This document shows, in pieces, positions 1 to 11,919 of a DNA stretch of 64,000 nt. The stretch lies in NCBI GenBank assembly GCA_009746045.1, contig RPFO01000034.1, positions 3,363,681 through 3,427,680 of the forward strand. The letters are read 5' to 3'. Every line of letters begins with the position of its first letter. Positions within the stretch are counted from its first letter, which is position 1. The position numbers and the translations under genes were made by a program. The notes under the pieces were generated by a model. That model worked only from the letters and a program-made list of their open reading frames with translations, was not told the DNA's origin and ran no database searches. The DNA is from Mesostigma viride. Its lineage: Eukaryota > Streptophyta > Mesostigmatophyceae > Mesostigmatales > Mesostigmataceae.

Positions 1-110
1 CGTGTTGTTGTTGTTGTTGCCCACACCGCACATGGGTTCAACCCTGGTTCAACCAGGGTTCAACGAATATTTTGAGTATCATTACTTCGTACTGATGCAA
101 TTGAGCTCAG

Positions 111-1172
111 AATTCCGCGCCTTAAGTTGGGCTAAAGCTAGTGGCCGATTCACCTGACTACAGGACTTCATTCACGCACTAAGTTGGGTCGCAGTTGGCT
201 GCATGGCGAACCCAACTTAAGGCTGATGGCTGAACAAGCAAAAACCCAACTCAAGGCGTGAATGGCTCATTCTAGCGCGGTGTGGCAATGTTTTTTACTG
301 CCGCGACTTCTGGGTGGTCGCCAGCCAGCGCCACCCAACACCGACTTCATCAGTTAAAACCTAGAATTCACTGCGGATCTTGGTCACTGCCATTGTCTAT
401 GAACGGGCTCAAGGCCGACATCGGCTTGCCGTTTGGCCAACCAGCCACTGCAATTTGGCTATGGTCGGTCAGCCTTTTGAACGGCCGCCTTTTCATCGTC
501 ATTAATTAATTAATTAATTAATTAATAGACACGTGACTGCGTCACATGAGCATAAGTCCTCAGTGGGAGGGGAACATGGAATGGAATGGATGGGTGTAAG
601 CATTCATCGTCACAATGAGGGTTGTTGCGCTCTCTGACATGGCGACATATTTCGCCGGGATCGGCAGCGCTGTTGGCATTCAGTTCACGTGCAAACTGAA
701 CCGTTCACCGTTAATAGACCTCATGTCCTGGTCGGAGATAGCCGTGGCCATGGACGGGATTACAGTTTGCGTCGATGCCGTAGGAAGCCGCGGTCGATGA
801 GGCTGGAGCGGGGCCGGTAGTGAATAGCCACTGCGCCTCTTCCCGACTCTGCGTGTGGCTCTTACCGCCAAATGAAAATTACTCATAGAGCTGAACACGC
901 AAGCCCTATGTAGCACACCAAGTTTAGGCAGTTTTGGCTAGCACGGTGGGGTGCTTCACCTGCCTACATCCCGCCGATTTGATGACTTGCATCTACGTTT
1001 CGAAATACGACCTTTGGGGTGAATTCTTTAGTGCAGTTCGATCGGCCTTGACGAGAGCTATCGAAAGACACCCTGAAGTCCATAAGCAGGGCTGGGGGTG
1101 GCAAGTTATGGTAACTTAACGCCTTAAGTTGGGTTGACCCGAAGAAACCCTCGAACCCAACTTGAGGCGTGA
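111..1172. mobile_element. Probable terminal-inverted-repeat element, copy 1 (degenerate)
   Basis: The left side (116-133) reads CGCGCCTTAAGTTGGGCT. The right side (1154-1171) carries the inverted counterpart, and each side also has internal hairpins (arms 167-189/243-266 and 1119-1135/1154-1171). The stretch 1046-1100 resembles 7966-8020, which lies at the same distance from the right end of the better-preserved element at 7420-8120, so I place both in one family. The outer ends are not sharp here and no target duplication is clear. A LINE tail (502-602) sits inside it. No transposase is visible. Confidence 0.4.
502..602 (-). mobile_element. 5'-truncated LINE 3' end, family A, with 10-bp TSD
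   Basis: A 101-bp insertion is flanked by the direct repeat TTCATCGTCA at 492-501 and 603-612. Read on the minus strand it ends with the family A 3' sequence (hairpin CCTCCCACTGAGG, then the palindrome CACGTGACGCAGTCACGTG in slightly changed form) and a (TTAA)n tail that abuts the left duplication. This is the product expected from target-primed reverse transcription with strong 5' truncation. No coding part is retained. Confidence 0.8.
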
Positions 1173-1804
1173 GTCGTAGAGGCGCCAACGAGGCGCCAGA
1201 AGCCCAAAACCATGTTTTCGTTCGCTGACACGTGAAAACTTCTTCATCTATGCCAACTGCACAGACCGGTCTTGGACCGGTGCACAATTATAATGTTGTT
1301 TGTGCCCAGTGCCCCGTAGTAATGCCACGTGGACAAATAGATCTCTAGGTTGGAATAATTAGGTACGTCGTCACGCGCATCTTGAATAAACTCAACTCAA
1401 CTCGACACGCATCTTACGCCGTCTCGGATGCATTGCTTACGACAGTGCAACACGCGAAATCCCGACAGTGAACGCGACGCGATAGTGCATAACTGCATAT
1501 TATGCCAGTGCATACGACAGTCGATGGACCCACGCATTGCAGGCACTGTTTCATGACGAACCCTGCATGCTTGTGAATGCCAGACATAAGCAAAGACGGC
1601 CACCGACTTGGCATTTTCGGCAAATCAATCGCCTTCATTTCGCAACAAGTGAACACATCCTTGCAGTTGCTTATAATGGACGACGGCATGGTGACCTATA
1701 AGCTCATGACATGGTACGCCTCGCCGAAGGCTTGATGAGCATGCGAGAGCGCGTCCCCGTTGGCAAAGCTGACGCACCGTGGATGCCACTGTCGGAAGGA
1801 CGTG
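1173..1804. other. Upstream region of the kelch/oxidase gene, no gene seen
   Basis: This is mixed sequence with no recognisable protein or RNA gene. It should contain the promoter and 5' UTR of the gene whose first supported ATG is at 1805, but I see no TATA-like element that I would commit to. Upstream non-coding exons cannot be excluded. Confidence 0.3.
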
Positions 1805-4800
1805 ATGCGGCCACCGACCCAATTCTACAACTGCGCCGGGCCACGGCCTGCACGCCACAATACGAGTCTCTGTTGGGCTTATCACTTGGCGATACTAGTC
1901 CTTGCTCTAGTAAAAACCGGTTCCGCCTGGGGGCAGCCTACTGCAAGTCCGACCAAAGAAGGAGGGTCGCCGCCTCGTGCATTAAGCCGCCGCACTGCCC
2001 CCTGCGCCGAGCCGCCAGCGTCATTATACACCCTGCACGTCGGCGAATGGGAACGGGTCGATGAAGGCACTCTGCTGGGGCACCAGCAGTCGCTGCCAGG
2101 TGGCGTCCATCCAACGGTCGGCGCGACCTGGCACCGGGTGGGGGATTTTATGTACGGCATAGGGGGGCTCGTTGCCCGGCCTGAGATGACGAATAACTGT
2201 AGCCACAGTGCTGCTCATGATGATACTGGAAGCCATGCAACGACTGCCCCCGACGACAATGCCGGAAAAAGCAGCCAAAAATATTCTGGCACAGCAAAGG
2301 AATCACCTTCTCCAATAGAAAGAGCTGTCGAATCGCCGTCGGACATGAGAAGAGGAGAGGCTGATGTCTGTCACGCACAGGCCAGCCAGGCCCACTCAGC
2401 TCCCCTCTCTCAGGAAGCGGTACCCCCATCTCTTTCCCAGCAGCCGCTCCCGCACGCGCCACCTGGCAACCCCAGCTGGCAGGTGTCCAGGTCGGTCCAA
2501 GAGTTCCACATCCCCTCAGGGACTTGGGCGGTGCGGGGCCTTTTTCCGTCGGATGCCGGGCAATTTGACCTGGGTGTGGCCGACCACCCGCGCAGGCGCA
2601 TTCTTTATCTCGGGGGTGGCCGGCGGGGGAGTCATACTGGGCCCCCCACCACGACCGTGTTTGCGCTGTTGCTGGGTTTGATGGAGTTTGTGCGGCTGCC
2701 AGACCTGCCCGAGGTATGTTAACCTCACCACAACCATGCCCCGTACCAGAGGCGTGCTCAAGTACTAGACGTACGCTCAAGAGTACCGCATCCGCGTGCC
2801 CACAGCTCTGAAAGGTGCCTACCATTCTAAAAGGTGGTCAGATTTGTAAACCCTGCGCCTTACATTTAAACCCTAAACATGCACAACTGCCAGATATGAC
2901 GGAGCTACACACGAGGGCACCAAGCCTGGGCATACACAACCCTTCTCCTGGCTGACCCTAAACCCCTAAGCACGTGAACTTAAGGCCGGGCTTGCCCGAG
3001 GTATGGCTTAAGATGACCACACACAGTTTCCCATCATTCTTTCTCTTGCAAACCCTGAGGCACTAGCCTCGACCCCTAAAGCCTAAGCAGCAATAACCTG
3101 AATTCCTTGAAGTATGCCCACCAGCTAGGCGCGAAAATGGGTTTTCTGGAGGCTTCTGCCATGATGAAACTGCCCAAGGTAACAACGCTGTGAATGCGCC
3201 AAATAAACGACTAGAAGTGTAGTACAACATAGTAGCACGTGCTGGAGTGAAGAATTGTAGGCAAGGTATAGATGGCGGTCATTTCGAGCAAGGTTGCGTT
3301 TCTTGCGTTTGCTTCGGGTGCCTTCCTTGGTCTAGGGAAGGGCTGGCTTCTTTTCCTTGCTTTGCCCGTGGGCCCGTCTTCATCGCTCACAGCGGTGGTC
3401 CCTGTTGACACTGGTGATGAACTTGACACTGGTGATAGGAACCTTTCTTTTCCAGAGAAGGAATACATGATAGCTGCCATAGTAACAGTTCCGCTGAGAT
3501 GCATGTTCCGAGACATTCCCCTGCCTGAGGTTGACACGTAAACTCATGCGCGTGTGTTCTTGTCGGATATGCCTAGGGTGTTGCCCTGTGAGTGTGTTGC
3601 CTTGTGAGTGTGTTGCCTTGTGAGTGTGATTTTTCTCCTCGTTTGTTTACAGACCACCCTTGCCTGCTTTCCCCATCCTTTAATTGCCCTAGCTTCCTCA
3701 TCCTTGGCCTCGCGATGCTTTGGCCCGTGCCCTGTCTACCTCGTCCCTTCCCACTTGCCGCTTGCCTGCCGTCCTCATCCCCAGAAGAGGCCCTCATGGT
3801 GTTCAAATTGATGGATTCCTCACCCCTTGCCCATCAACCCCTGCCCTTGTAATCCTACCCTCGCCCGGTCTACCCCAGCCTGCGGCTGCTCCAGGGATGG
3901 GAGTTCGCGGGAACAAGCTGCACCTCTGGTGGGACGCCGCCGCCGGGTCATCACCTTCTTCCTCACCGTCCTCAGCGCGTTCACCATCACCCTCAACATC
4001 TTCACCTGCATCATCCACGTCATCCACTTCTTCACCCTCCTCCTCCTTATCATCATCGTTACCAAACGCCTCCGCACCTCCCTCAAGTCCATCCTCCGCA
4101 GCGCACCAAGCCATCATCTCTCCATCCATATCATCGTCATCGTTAGTAGCGACAGGGCCAGGCAGTACATCATCATCAGCGGCGGTGGTGGGGCAAACCG
4201 TTCCATCAGCAGCAGCGGGCGCCACCGATGGAATGGAGGGCAGCGGCCGTGTGACCACTCCCCGCCGTCACTGGGTGCTGGCGCTTGCCGATGGCGGCCT
4301 CCCCGCTGATGGCGCCAGGTGGCAGACCGTTCACGACCCCCAGGTCAATGGTGACATGAGTGTCAGCTCATGTGAGGATGGCAGCCTGCCTGCACGCTCC
4401 TGCTCTACAGGGCCAGAGGGGCTAAAAGGTTCGATAGGGCCACAAGGGCCAGAAGGGTTGCCGGGGCCAAGACTTGCGTGCTCCCACAGCTTTGAGCACG
4501 GGGGCTACCTCTACTGGATTGGATGCCAGGATGACGCAAGTGCCGGTGCGGTGATGGTGGATGCCAGTGCACATGCAGCGACGAACAATACAAGCGCAGG
4601 TGCGGCGGCGGAGGGCTCTGCCTGTGCTCCTGACGAGGCATTGAACCAATGCAGCGAGCGACGCGACAACATTGCAGGCCACAAGAACGGCCCTTATGAG
4701 GGGCAGAGGGAGGTCAACCCTTTGGAGGGCGCTGATTCTGAGCTGAACGTTGAGAACGAGGCAGCCTCATTGCATTTATCACATCGTCGTCCAACGGCCG

Positions 4801-7800
4801 GCCAACGCCCGTGGACTCCGGACAGATCTCAAGGAGACGCCCCGGTCTGTGGCAACCGAGCATCTGGCCTCCGACACAGCGACAAGCGGGGTTGGGAGGC
4901 GCTGCCTCCGATGCCGGTCAAGGGATTTATTTTTGGCGCCAACGTGGTCGTGCTTGAGCTGGGGTTCATCGTTGCCGTGGGCGTAGTAACGAGTCCTTCC
5001 GCGGGCACACCCTGGCAGAAAGGGGACACTCGGAAAAAAGGCGATGATGGGCACAACGGACACACGCGACTTGAGCTTGTCATGTACCGGTTCGCGACGC
5101 AGGCGTGGTCGCGGCTGGGTGCGTTGCAAAAGGGGCTGACCCGCCCGCTCTTGTGGGTGGATTACGAGAGGGAAGGCGGCGATGACGGTTTGGGGGCCGT
5201 GTTTCTGAACGCATGGGACCTCTCGGGGAGGGGGATGGATGCGCCATGGGAGGCATGGGGTGGGACTGTCGTTGCAGCCGATGACGATGAAGGTGGCGCC
5301 AAGAATCGCGCTGAGCGTGGCACCGAAAGCAGTGCCGAAGGTTCCATCCTGCCACCGCAAGCCGCAGAGGCTGGCGGCGGCGGCAGCACCCATGATGGCT
5401 GCTACGGCCACTACGCGCGGGCGCGGCTGCAAGTGATGTCATTGCCCACTGGCCCATCACCTGGCACGGGGGGAACGCTTGCTGACATGGGGGCAACCAA
5501 TGCCGACATAGGGGGAATAGATGCCGACGTGGTGGCAGTGGTGGCGGGCGCGGTGGCGGTGAACATCTCGGACTGGCCAAAATTATTTCTGGCAGACGGA
5601 GCTTGCGATGCCACGGCTGAGATGGGTGGTGGACGCCGTCATGAAGGATCTTCGCAGGACGGATGGAGGGACGGCTCGAAAGAAGACCCGGGCGATAGAC
5701 CCTGCAATGTGCTGGCCACGGCGACAGCTGTCAGGGATGGGCTGGGACAGGTGTCGTGCCGGCTGGGCCTTGAGCGGTGCCTTTTGCTTGCGTCTGAAGG
5801 AGGGGCGCGCTTCACAGTGACCTTGCCGTCACGTGGGGGTGGGGTGAGCGGGGCTGGAGTGCAGGGGGGTGGGGGGAGGGGGGGTGGGATGCAGTCTGGC
5901 AGGGATGCAGGGAGAGAGGGGTCGAACGAAGGAGGACGCCAGCACCAAGGTGAACCACAACAACAGCAGGGGACTGCAAAGGTCGGCCACGATACCCTGA
6001 TCAAGCAGCCTGAGGGTGGCGTACTGAACCAGCACAGTGGCGCCACAGTAACTGCGCATGGTGGGGCCATGAAGACGCCGTACAAATACAATAATACAAT
6101 AGTGAGCGCGTACGATCGCGACCGCCGCGTCATCAACCAGAACATGGACTGGCGTCAGTTCCCCCTGGCGGTCACCTTCCCCTACCACACTGCCCACGTG
6201 GCGGCCATTGTACGCTGCGCGGTGGCCGCTGGCGTCCGCGTGTGCGCGCGCGGCGGCGGGCATTCCTACGAGACCCTGTCAGGGTGCTCGGGCGCGGTAG
6301 CAGTCAGCACGAGAGCATTCCGCAGTTTTGGGCGCAGCTTGCTGGGGGAGGAAGAGGAGGGGAAGGGGGACGGGGAGGAAGAGGAGGAAGAAGAGACGGG
6401 CCTTGCAGGGGGGAGGCCCCATTCATCGCAAGGAGCAGCATCCCAGAGGGCTAAGAGAGGGCTGAAGGAAAGCTCAACACCTGGTCAAGGAAGCCACGCC
6501 AAGTCCAGCAGGAACGCGCGTGAGAAATCCACAGGTGAAGCCGGGAAATCAGACCTTGCACTTGAGAAGTCCACCAACACTGCGCCAAGATTAGGTAATC
6601 CATCCAGCGAGGGGTCCACGGGCAGGCAGGGCCTCGTCCATGTCAGGGCTGGGCACGCTGCCGTCGGTCTCGGTGGCAACGTGGGCACCGCGGTGGTCGG
6701 CGCCGGGCTGACAACAGGCCAGGTGGTCGCATACCTCGATGAGATGGCACCCGGCACCCTCATCCCATTTGGGCACTGTGCGACTGTGGGGGCAGTGGGG
6801 CTCACCCTGACAGGTGGGTTGTCGGACACCTCGAGGGTGTTCGGGTTCGCGGCGGATCGCCTGGTGTCGCTGGAGGTGGTGGACGCAAGGGGGCGGCTGC
6901 TGGAAGTCAACGCGAGCTCTCACTCTGACCTGTTTTGGCTGGCGCGAGGCGGCCTGGTGACGTATTTCCCGGGCATTATAACCTCGGCGACGATGGCGCT
7001 GGCCAACAGCAAGCTTCCGGAGGGCGCCCATTGGTGCCTGTTCAAGATGAATGTGCCGCTGAGGAGGGCGCTCGATGTAATGGATTGGTGGCAGCAATGG
7101 TCACCGAAGCACAGGGATACGCGGCTCGGCTGCCAGCTGTTCCTGTGGGCCCGTATCGGCGACCCCGTCCCCGGCGGACTCTACCTCACGGGTGAGTGGA
7201 GGCCTTGTGCACACTAGATTCCTGGTGCCTGGGGAGTTTTGCGCGTATGGGGTGCATTTGTGGGGGTCCTGGGGAGCTGTGCGCATGAAGGGTGAGTGGG
7301 GAGCCGCGGGTGGTGGTTGAGGGGGGGGTATAACAGAATTAGCTCACCATGTATAACGGTTGTTTTTTTTTTTCCAGGAGGGGGGGGGCAGCAATCAATT
7401 GGTCGATTAGTTGGATGTACAGTCATTACCGCGTTAAATTGCGTCTTTTTAAGGTTGCGTTACCGCGTAAGTTGCGACGCCAAAGTTTTGGCGGCGACCG
7501 CTACTTCAGCATCGGTGCCATCGCAACTTAACGCGATAATGACTCAATTTGTAGGTGTCAAGTCATTTTTGGCCGCGCAGGAGGCCGTTTTGCCAAGTCC
7601 GGACCCGCTATGTGGCTTTAGGCGGCAAAATATGCAAGCTCCCCTGGCGCGCAGACGGACGTCCCCGCCTCCTTCCTGGCAATTAGTGAAAAGCGCGAAT
7701 GCAAGCTTGCAATTCCAATCAATTTGCAGCCTGCGGACTACGGTACATAGCATGCAGGGGCGCACATTGATGACGGCACATTTGTGGTGTCAGTAAAACA

Positions 7801-10137
7801 CAGGCACGGCTCACGCGTTGTGTGGCTGGGCTGGCTGACTGCACCCGGCGGGCGGCGTATATTGCCGGGCAGCCCGCCTTTCTCACAAAGAGTCATGAGA
7901 AGATACCTCGGTATGGAAAAACAGGAAAATGGACTTAGGGCGGCTTTGATCATGCTGCAGCTGGATCGGGCTTGACGAGAGCTGTCGAATGCCGTATAGA
8001 AGTCCGTGAGAGGACGAGGGGGTGGGATGCTAGCCTAATTCTACCGTTAAGTTGCGTCACCGCGTTAAGTTGCGACGCCGAGTTTTAGTTGTCGATCGCA
8101 ACTTAACGCGGTAATGACTGTAGTGCACTTCAAAGGACAGGGGTCAAAGCCCCAGCCAGCACAGGGAAGTAGGCACCCGCAACGGCCAGCTATGGTGGCC
8201 AGTGCTATGTGTACAGCCACGTTGTGCAAATATACAAGCATACTTAGCTGTTGTTCACCTAAAGGTTTATCTGCTCGCATGCAAAGGCTTTTGGGTCGAG
8301 GGCAACCCCCATAACAATCAGCGGTCACAGGCTGCATGAATGCTATCTATTTTAAACAAATCAGGGCCTTCAGTCCGCCGCAATGGAAGCAGGAATAGGT
8401 CGCTTGTCAGATAAACAATAGCGGCAAGGGAGAGGACAAGGCGGAGGATGTTGGCGGGGTGCGGGGAGCAGGTTGTGGCAGGAGGGTGGGGCAAAAGGGA
8501 GAGATGGGTTGAGGTATGGAGGAGTTGGATAGGAAGGCATGCCTGGTGTACCTCCATGATGGGGAAGACAGGAAGGCTGATAAGGCCTCGAATTTCAACG
8601 AACAGGTGTAGACACACAAATAGAAATCCCCAGAAAAGCAGACAAAGCCAAACCAGGCAGGTGGGCAGGCGGGCGGGGGGCGGGCGGGCGGCGGGCGGGC
8701 GGGCGGCGGGCGGGCGGGCGGGCGGGCGGGCGGGCGGGCGGGCGGGCGGGCGGGCGGGCGGGCGGGCGGGCGGGCGGCGGGCGGGCGGCGGGCGGGCGGG
8801 CGGGCGGGCGGGCGGGCGGGCGGGCGGCGGGCGGGCGGGCGGGCGGGCGGGCGGGCGGGCGGGCGGGCAGGCGGGCGGGCGGGCGGGCGGGCGGGCGGGC
8901 GGGCGGGCAGGCGGGCGGGCGGGCGGGTGGGCGGGCGGGCAAGCGGGCACGTGGGCGGGCCGGCGGGTGGGCAGGCGGGCGGGCGGGCGGGCGGGCGGGC
9001 GGGGGCGGGCGGGCGGGCGGCGGGCGGGCGGGCGGGCGGGCGGGCGGCGCGGGCGGGCGGGCGGGCGGGCGGGCGGGCGGGCGGGCGGGCCGGCAGGAAC
9101 TCACTGAAGCGGTGGGTCCTTTTCATTTATGTTTGTATGTTTGCCCTAGTGCACACGTGTGCGTTAGTGGGACTGCGTGCAGCCGTTCGTGAGTGCACAC
9201 AACCGTGGGAGGCTCTTGTCTTGTTGACGTGGTCTACCCTGTAAGACTTAGGCAAAATTTTCCAACCTGGCACTGCGACCGAACCCAACCCCTTTCCTGC
9301 CTTCAGTCATAGACACCAGTTGCCTTCTTTTGTGCCACCTGGCTCGCCCTACTCTGCCCCTACTTACCCTATCCTTGCACCATCCATGCACCATCCATGC
9401 ACCATCCTTGCACCATCCTTGTACCATCCTTGCCCCATACTTGCACAACCTCTGCCCCAACTTGTCCGGGCTCGCCCCCCCCTTCCCCAGGGACCTTCCT
9501 GGGTCGCAGGGAGGAGCTGCAGGCCATTTTCATGGACGAGGTGTGGCCGTTCACCGGCACCCACGGCGTGCGCATCACCCGCCACACGCAGCTTGAAGCG
9601 TACATGCTCTACTCAGGCGTGGCCAGGGTGGAAGAGCTGATCGCCGGGGATGTCGGGTGGAATGTGCATGAGCAAGGGCCAGACCTCAACCGATGGAAGG
9701 GGCGATCGCTAGTAATCAGCGAGGACGAGAAGCTGGGGTTGGAGTTCTTTCAGGCGGTGGTCCAGGGGATGATGGATCCTTTGGTCCCAGGGCATCGGAT
9801 CATGCAGTTTAAGCCGCTGGGTGGGGCGATCATTGGGGCGGGGGATGCAGACACCCCGATAGCGCACCGTGGCGCGCGATATATCATCATGATGAATCAT
9901 TTTCTGGCGTCAAACTACACGGCAGAGCAGGTGGCGGCGACGATGGCTCATTCCAGGGCGCTCTATTTCAAGCTGGCGGGGTTGGTGCGCAATGTGTCAG
10001 CTTGGGCGGGGTACCTGGACTATGACCTGCCTCCTGGTGTCGATTTGCACAAGGCATACCTTGGGGCAAACGCCGAGAGAGTGCAGAGTGTTATCAAGGC
10101 GCGGGACCCAGATGGAGTGTTTAGCCACCCCCCTTGA
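1805..10137 (+). CDS. Secreted kelch-like / FAD-linked (BBE-type) oxidase fusion
   Basis: Model: exons 1805-2713, 3879-7191 and 9491-10137, phases agreeing, 1622 aa. Residues 1-45 form a signal peptide (hydrophobic run AYHLAILVLALV). The N-terminal half has kelch-like segments broken by Ser-rich linkers and a short Gly-X-Y collagen-like run near residue 490. From about residue 1039 it is a PCMH-type FAD domain. RGGGHSYE gives His1098 and GHCATVG gives Cys1270, the two residues that carry bicovalent FAD in berberine-bridge enzymes. The C-terminal BBE segment is exon 3, ending GVFSHPP. Such enzymes oxidise alcohols, sugars or alkaloids with O2; the substrate here is unknown. A roughly 100-residue acidic, charged insert (about 1122-1224) splits the FAD domain. 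The exon 1/2 junction is the least certain part. The exon 2/3 junction, which rebuilds LTGTFLG, is firm. Confidence 0.72.
2690..3878 (+). repeat. Intron 1 of kelch/oxidase gene with diverged exon-end/donor copies
   Basis: Exon 1 ends CTGCCCGAG before the donor GTATGT (2714). Similar exon-end-plus-donor strings recur in the intron: CTTGCCCGAG/GTATGG near 3002, CTGCCCAAG/GTAACA near 3180 and CTGCCTGAG/GTTGAC near 3532. The region 2850-3090 also has several AAACCCTAA-like words. No other feature is seen. The copies could instead be small alternative exons. Confidence 0.4.
7420..8120. mobile_element. 701-bp TIR element with TA target duplication, in intron 2 of kelch/oxidase
   Basis: The element starts CAGTCATTACCGCGTTAA and its other end is the inverted copy of the same sequence. 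The inverted repeats run about 23 bp with about one mismatch. TA dinucleotides flank both ends (7418-7419, 8121-8122), as for Tc1/mariner-type elements. Subterminal copies of the TIR core (near 7460-7480 and 7522-7535, and 8043-8075) form extra hairpins. No transposase reading frame is present, so it is non-autonomous. A related but worn copy lies at 111-1172. Confidence 0.65.
8655..9092 (+). repeat. (GGGC)n microsatellite block
   Basis: About 440 bp of almost pure GGGC/GGCG repeats occur inside intron 2 of the kelch/oxidase gene. The long open frames on both strands that encode Ala/Gly/Arg or Pro/Ala runs are artefacts of the repeat. It is a strong G-quadruplex candidate. A shorter block of the same kind is at 42438-42506. 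Confidence 0.95.
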
Positions 10138-10540
10138 ATATTATGGATGTTTTCCCGACTACTTGTTTTCTTGGGCGTGTGCCTCGGTTCGAAGGTCATG
10201 CCTTGCAGTCTAGCCCTTCATGTACAGTGTTCCATGGCACGTTAAGGATTTGGAAGATTTTGTGTATTAATTTCCTTTTTTACCGATCGATTGCTGGCCC
10301 TGGGGTCGTCTGCTCAGGTCTGGCTTTGCGATCCCCAGCCATGAAGCCATAACATCTAAGGATAACCAGGCTGGCAGAGTGTGGGCTCGCACACACAAAA
10401 AAAACATAGTGGAAAGAAACATCACTAACCCTGCGTGGTACGAATACCCACGCCCGCATATCAAGGAGACAACCAGCCCGCATATAATTAAACACACAGA
10501 CCGTCTTTGGCACTACAGTAATGCAATCACAGGCATATTA
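10138..10540. other. 3' flank of kelch/oxidase gene
   Basis: No gene is seen. No TGTAA motif lies close to the stop codon at 10137, so the poly(A) site is unplaced. The stretch contains a 14-15 bp family D micro-insertion (10462-10475) described separately. Confidence 0.3.
10452..10485 (-). mobile_element. 14-bp family D micro-insertion with 10-bp TSD
   Basis: The direct repeat GCCCGCATAT at 10452-10461 and 10476-10485 brackets only CAAGGAGACAACCA. The same string begins the 193-bp insertion at 25276, which also has a TSD. It also occurs near 13122, 24154 and, without the leading C and A, 62781. The fixed end next to the TSD suggests the 3' terminus of a retroposon read on the minus strand. 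Confidence 0.55.
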
Positions 10541-11075
10541 ATTAAATTAATTAATTAATTGATAGGTCTACACGTGACTGCGTCACGTGAGCATAAGTCC
10601 TCAGTGGGAGGGGAACATGGGATGGAACGGATGATGTAAGCGATCTAGGTCCTAGCTACAGGGTTGTGGGCACCACGGCCCGAATCGCTATGAATGCCAT
10701 ATACGCGGTCACACGCGGAGCCCCCACAGACTTGGGGGTGGTCTTGTTCATCACCACTTGCCATCTGTCCTTGCGTACCATCTACCTCCATATTACAGAT
10801 CGCAAACCAGGAGGCTGCTCGGGCATGAGCCCGTCACGTCTAGGGTAGCACATGTCCATGCATGCCGAGTCTGATCACGAAAAGTCCACGGGTGGCGGCC
10901 CTGCCGGCCGCGTGCGGCCTGGGGCATGCCAGGTGAGGACATAACGCCCAGGCTGGGCGGGCTTTGTGCCAGCTGGTCTATCTACTGTGTCTATTACCTG
11001 ATCTGTGTGGGCCAGGTGCCCAGCTAGTCTAGGCCCGGGCGCCTGTGCCGAGAATGTGGGACACATAGGGCAAAT

Positions 11076-11875
11076 CTTCAAGGTCGTCATTCTGACGATC
11101 CTGACCTACAGCGCCGAGACCTGGACACTGACGCAGGAGCTGGAGCAACGACTCGACGGCACCGTCACCAAGATTGATGCACTGCGCAAGGCCCTTAACA
11201 TCCCCTTTGGTTTGCACATTAGTAATGAGGATTTGTACGCTGATTTGCCCTATGTTTCCCACATTATTAGGCACAGGCGCCTGGGCCTAGCCGGGCACCT
11301 GGCCCGCACAGATCAGGTAGATACATCAGATAGACTAGCTGGCACCAAGCCCGCCCAGCCTGGACGATTTGTCCTCACCTGGCGTGCCCCAGGCCGCGCG
11401 CGGCAGGGCCGCCACCCGTGGACTTTTCGTGATAGACTCGGCATGGACATGTGCTACACTAGACGTGACGGGCTCACACCCGGCCGGGCAGCCTCCTGCC
11501 GGTTTGTCGGTAATATGGAGCTAGCAGATGGTGCGCAAGGATAGATGGCAAGTAGTGATGAAGGAGACCAACCCCAAGTCTGTGGGGGCTCCGCGTGTGA
11601 CCGCATATACTATGGCATTCATAGCGATTCGGGCCGCGGTGCCCACGGCCCTGTAACTAGGACCTAGATTAATTAATTAATTAATAGACACGTGACTGCG
11701 TCACGTGAGCATAAGTCCTCAGTGGGAGGGGAACATGGGATGGAATGGATGGTAGGACCTAGATAGCTTACACCATCCATTCCATCTCATGTTCCCCTCC
11801 CACTGAGGACTTATGCTCACGTGACGCAGTCACGTGTCTATTAATTAATTAATTAATTAATTAATTAATTAATTA
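11076..11875 (+). mobile_element. LINE 3' fragment, family A, plus strand, with 11-bp TSD
   Basis: It is flanked by ATAGGGCAAAT at 11065-11075 and 11876-11886. It encodes the C-terminal region of a LINE ORF2: a YSAETWTLT motif, then LEQRLDG, then a HRRLGLAGHLAR motif and a WTFRDRLG segment, up to about 11545. After the 3' UTR come the family A hairpins and a long (TTAA)n tail ending at the second TSD. It is 5'-truncated and lacks the reverse transcriptase domain. It is itself interrupted by the minus-strand insertion 11670-11752. Confidence 0.85.
11670..11752 (-). mobile_element. 83-bp LINE tail nested in a LINE, 12-bp TSD
   Basis: TAGGACCTAGAT at 11658-11669 and 11753-11764 flanks 83 bp. 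On the minus strand this is only the family A 3' end plus (TTAA)n. Its inverted orientation next to the host LINE's own tail makes 11686-11875 a large near-perfect palindrome. The related copy at 10541-10660 shows the host sequence without the insert, which confirms the boundaries. Confidence 0.85.
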
Positions 11876-11919
11876 ATAGGGCAAATCAGCGTACAAATTC
11901 TCATTACTAATTAATGAGT

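Larger units (their letters stand above)
10541..11912 (-). mobile_element. LINE 3' fragment, family A, minus strand, split by a later LINE
   Basis: This copy covers 10541-11075 and 11887-11912 (minus strand). It has a (TTAA)n tail at the left, the family A 3' hairpins, a 3' UTR, and coding sequence matching the C-terminal part of the LINE protein at 11080-11545 (mirror image). It is interrupted at ATAGGGCAAAT by the plus-strand LINE 11076-11875. The remaining 26 bp of the older copy continue beyond the second TSD. It is 5'-truncated and non-coding. Confidence 0.8.

Noticed and set aside
3272-3541. 89-aa frame as an extra exon of the kelch/oxidase gene
   Set aside because: It would not keep the phase with the exon at 3879, has no convincing acceptor, and the residues are not kelch-like. 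I treat its end as one of the diverged exon-end/donor copies.
8595-9126. Long Ala/Gly/Arg and Pro/Ala-rich open frames on both strands
   Set aside because: They are forced by the (GGGC)n microsatellite, have no splice or start context, and lie inside an intron.
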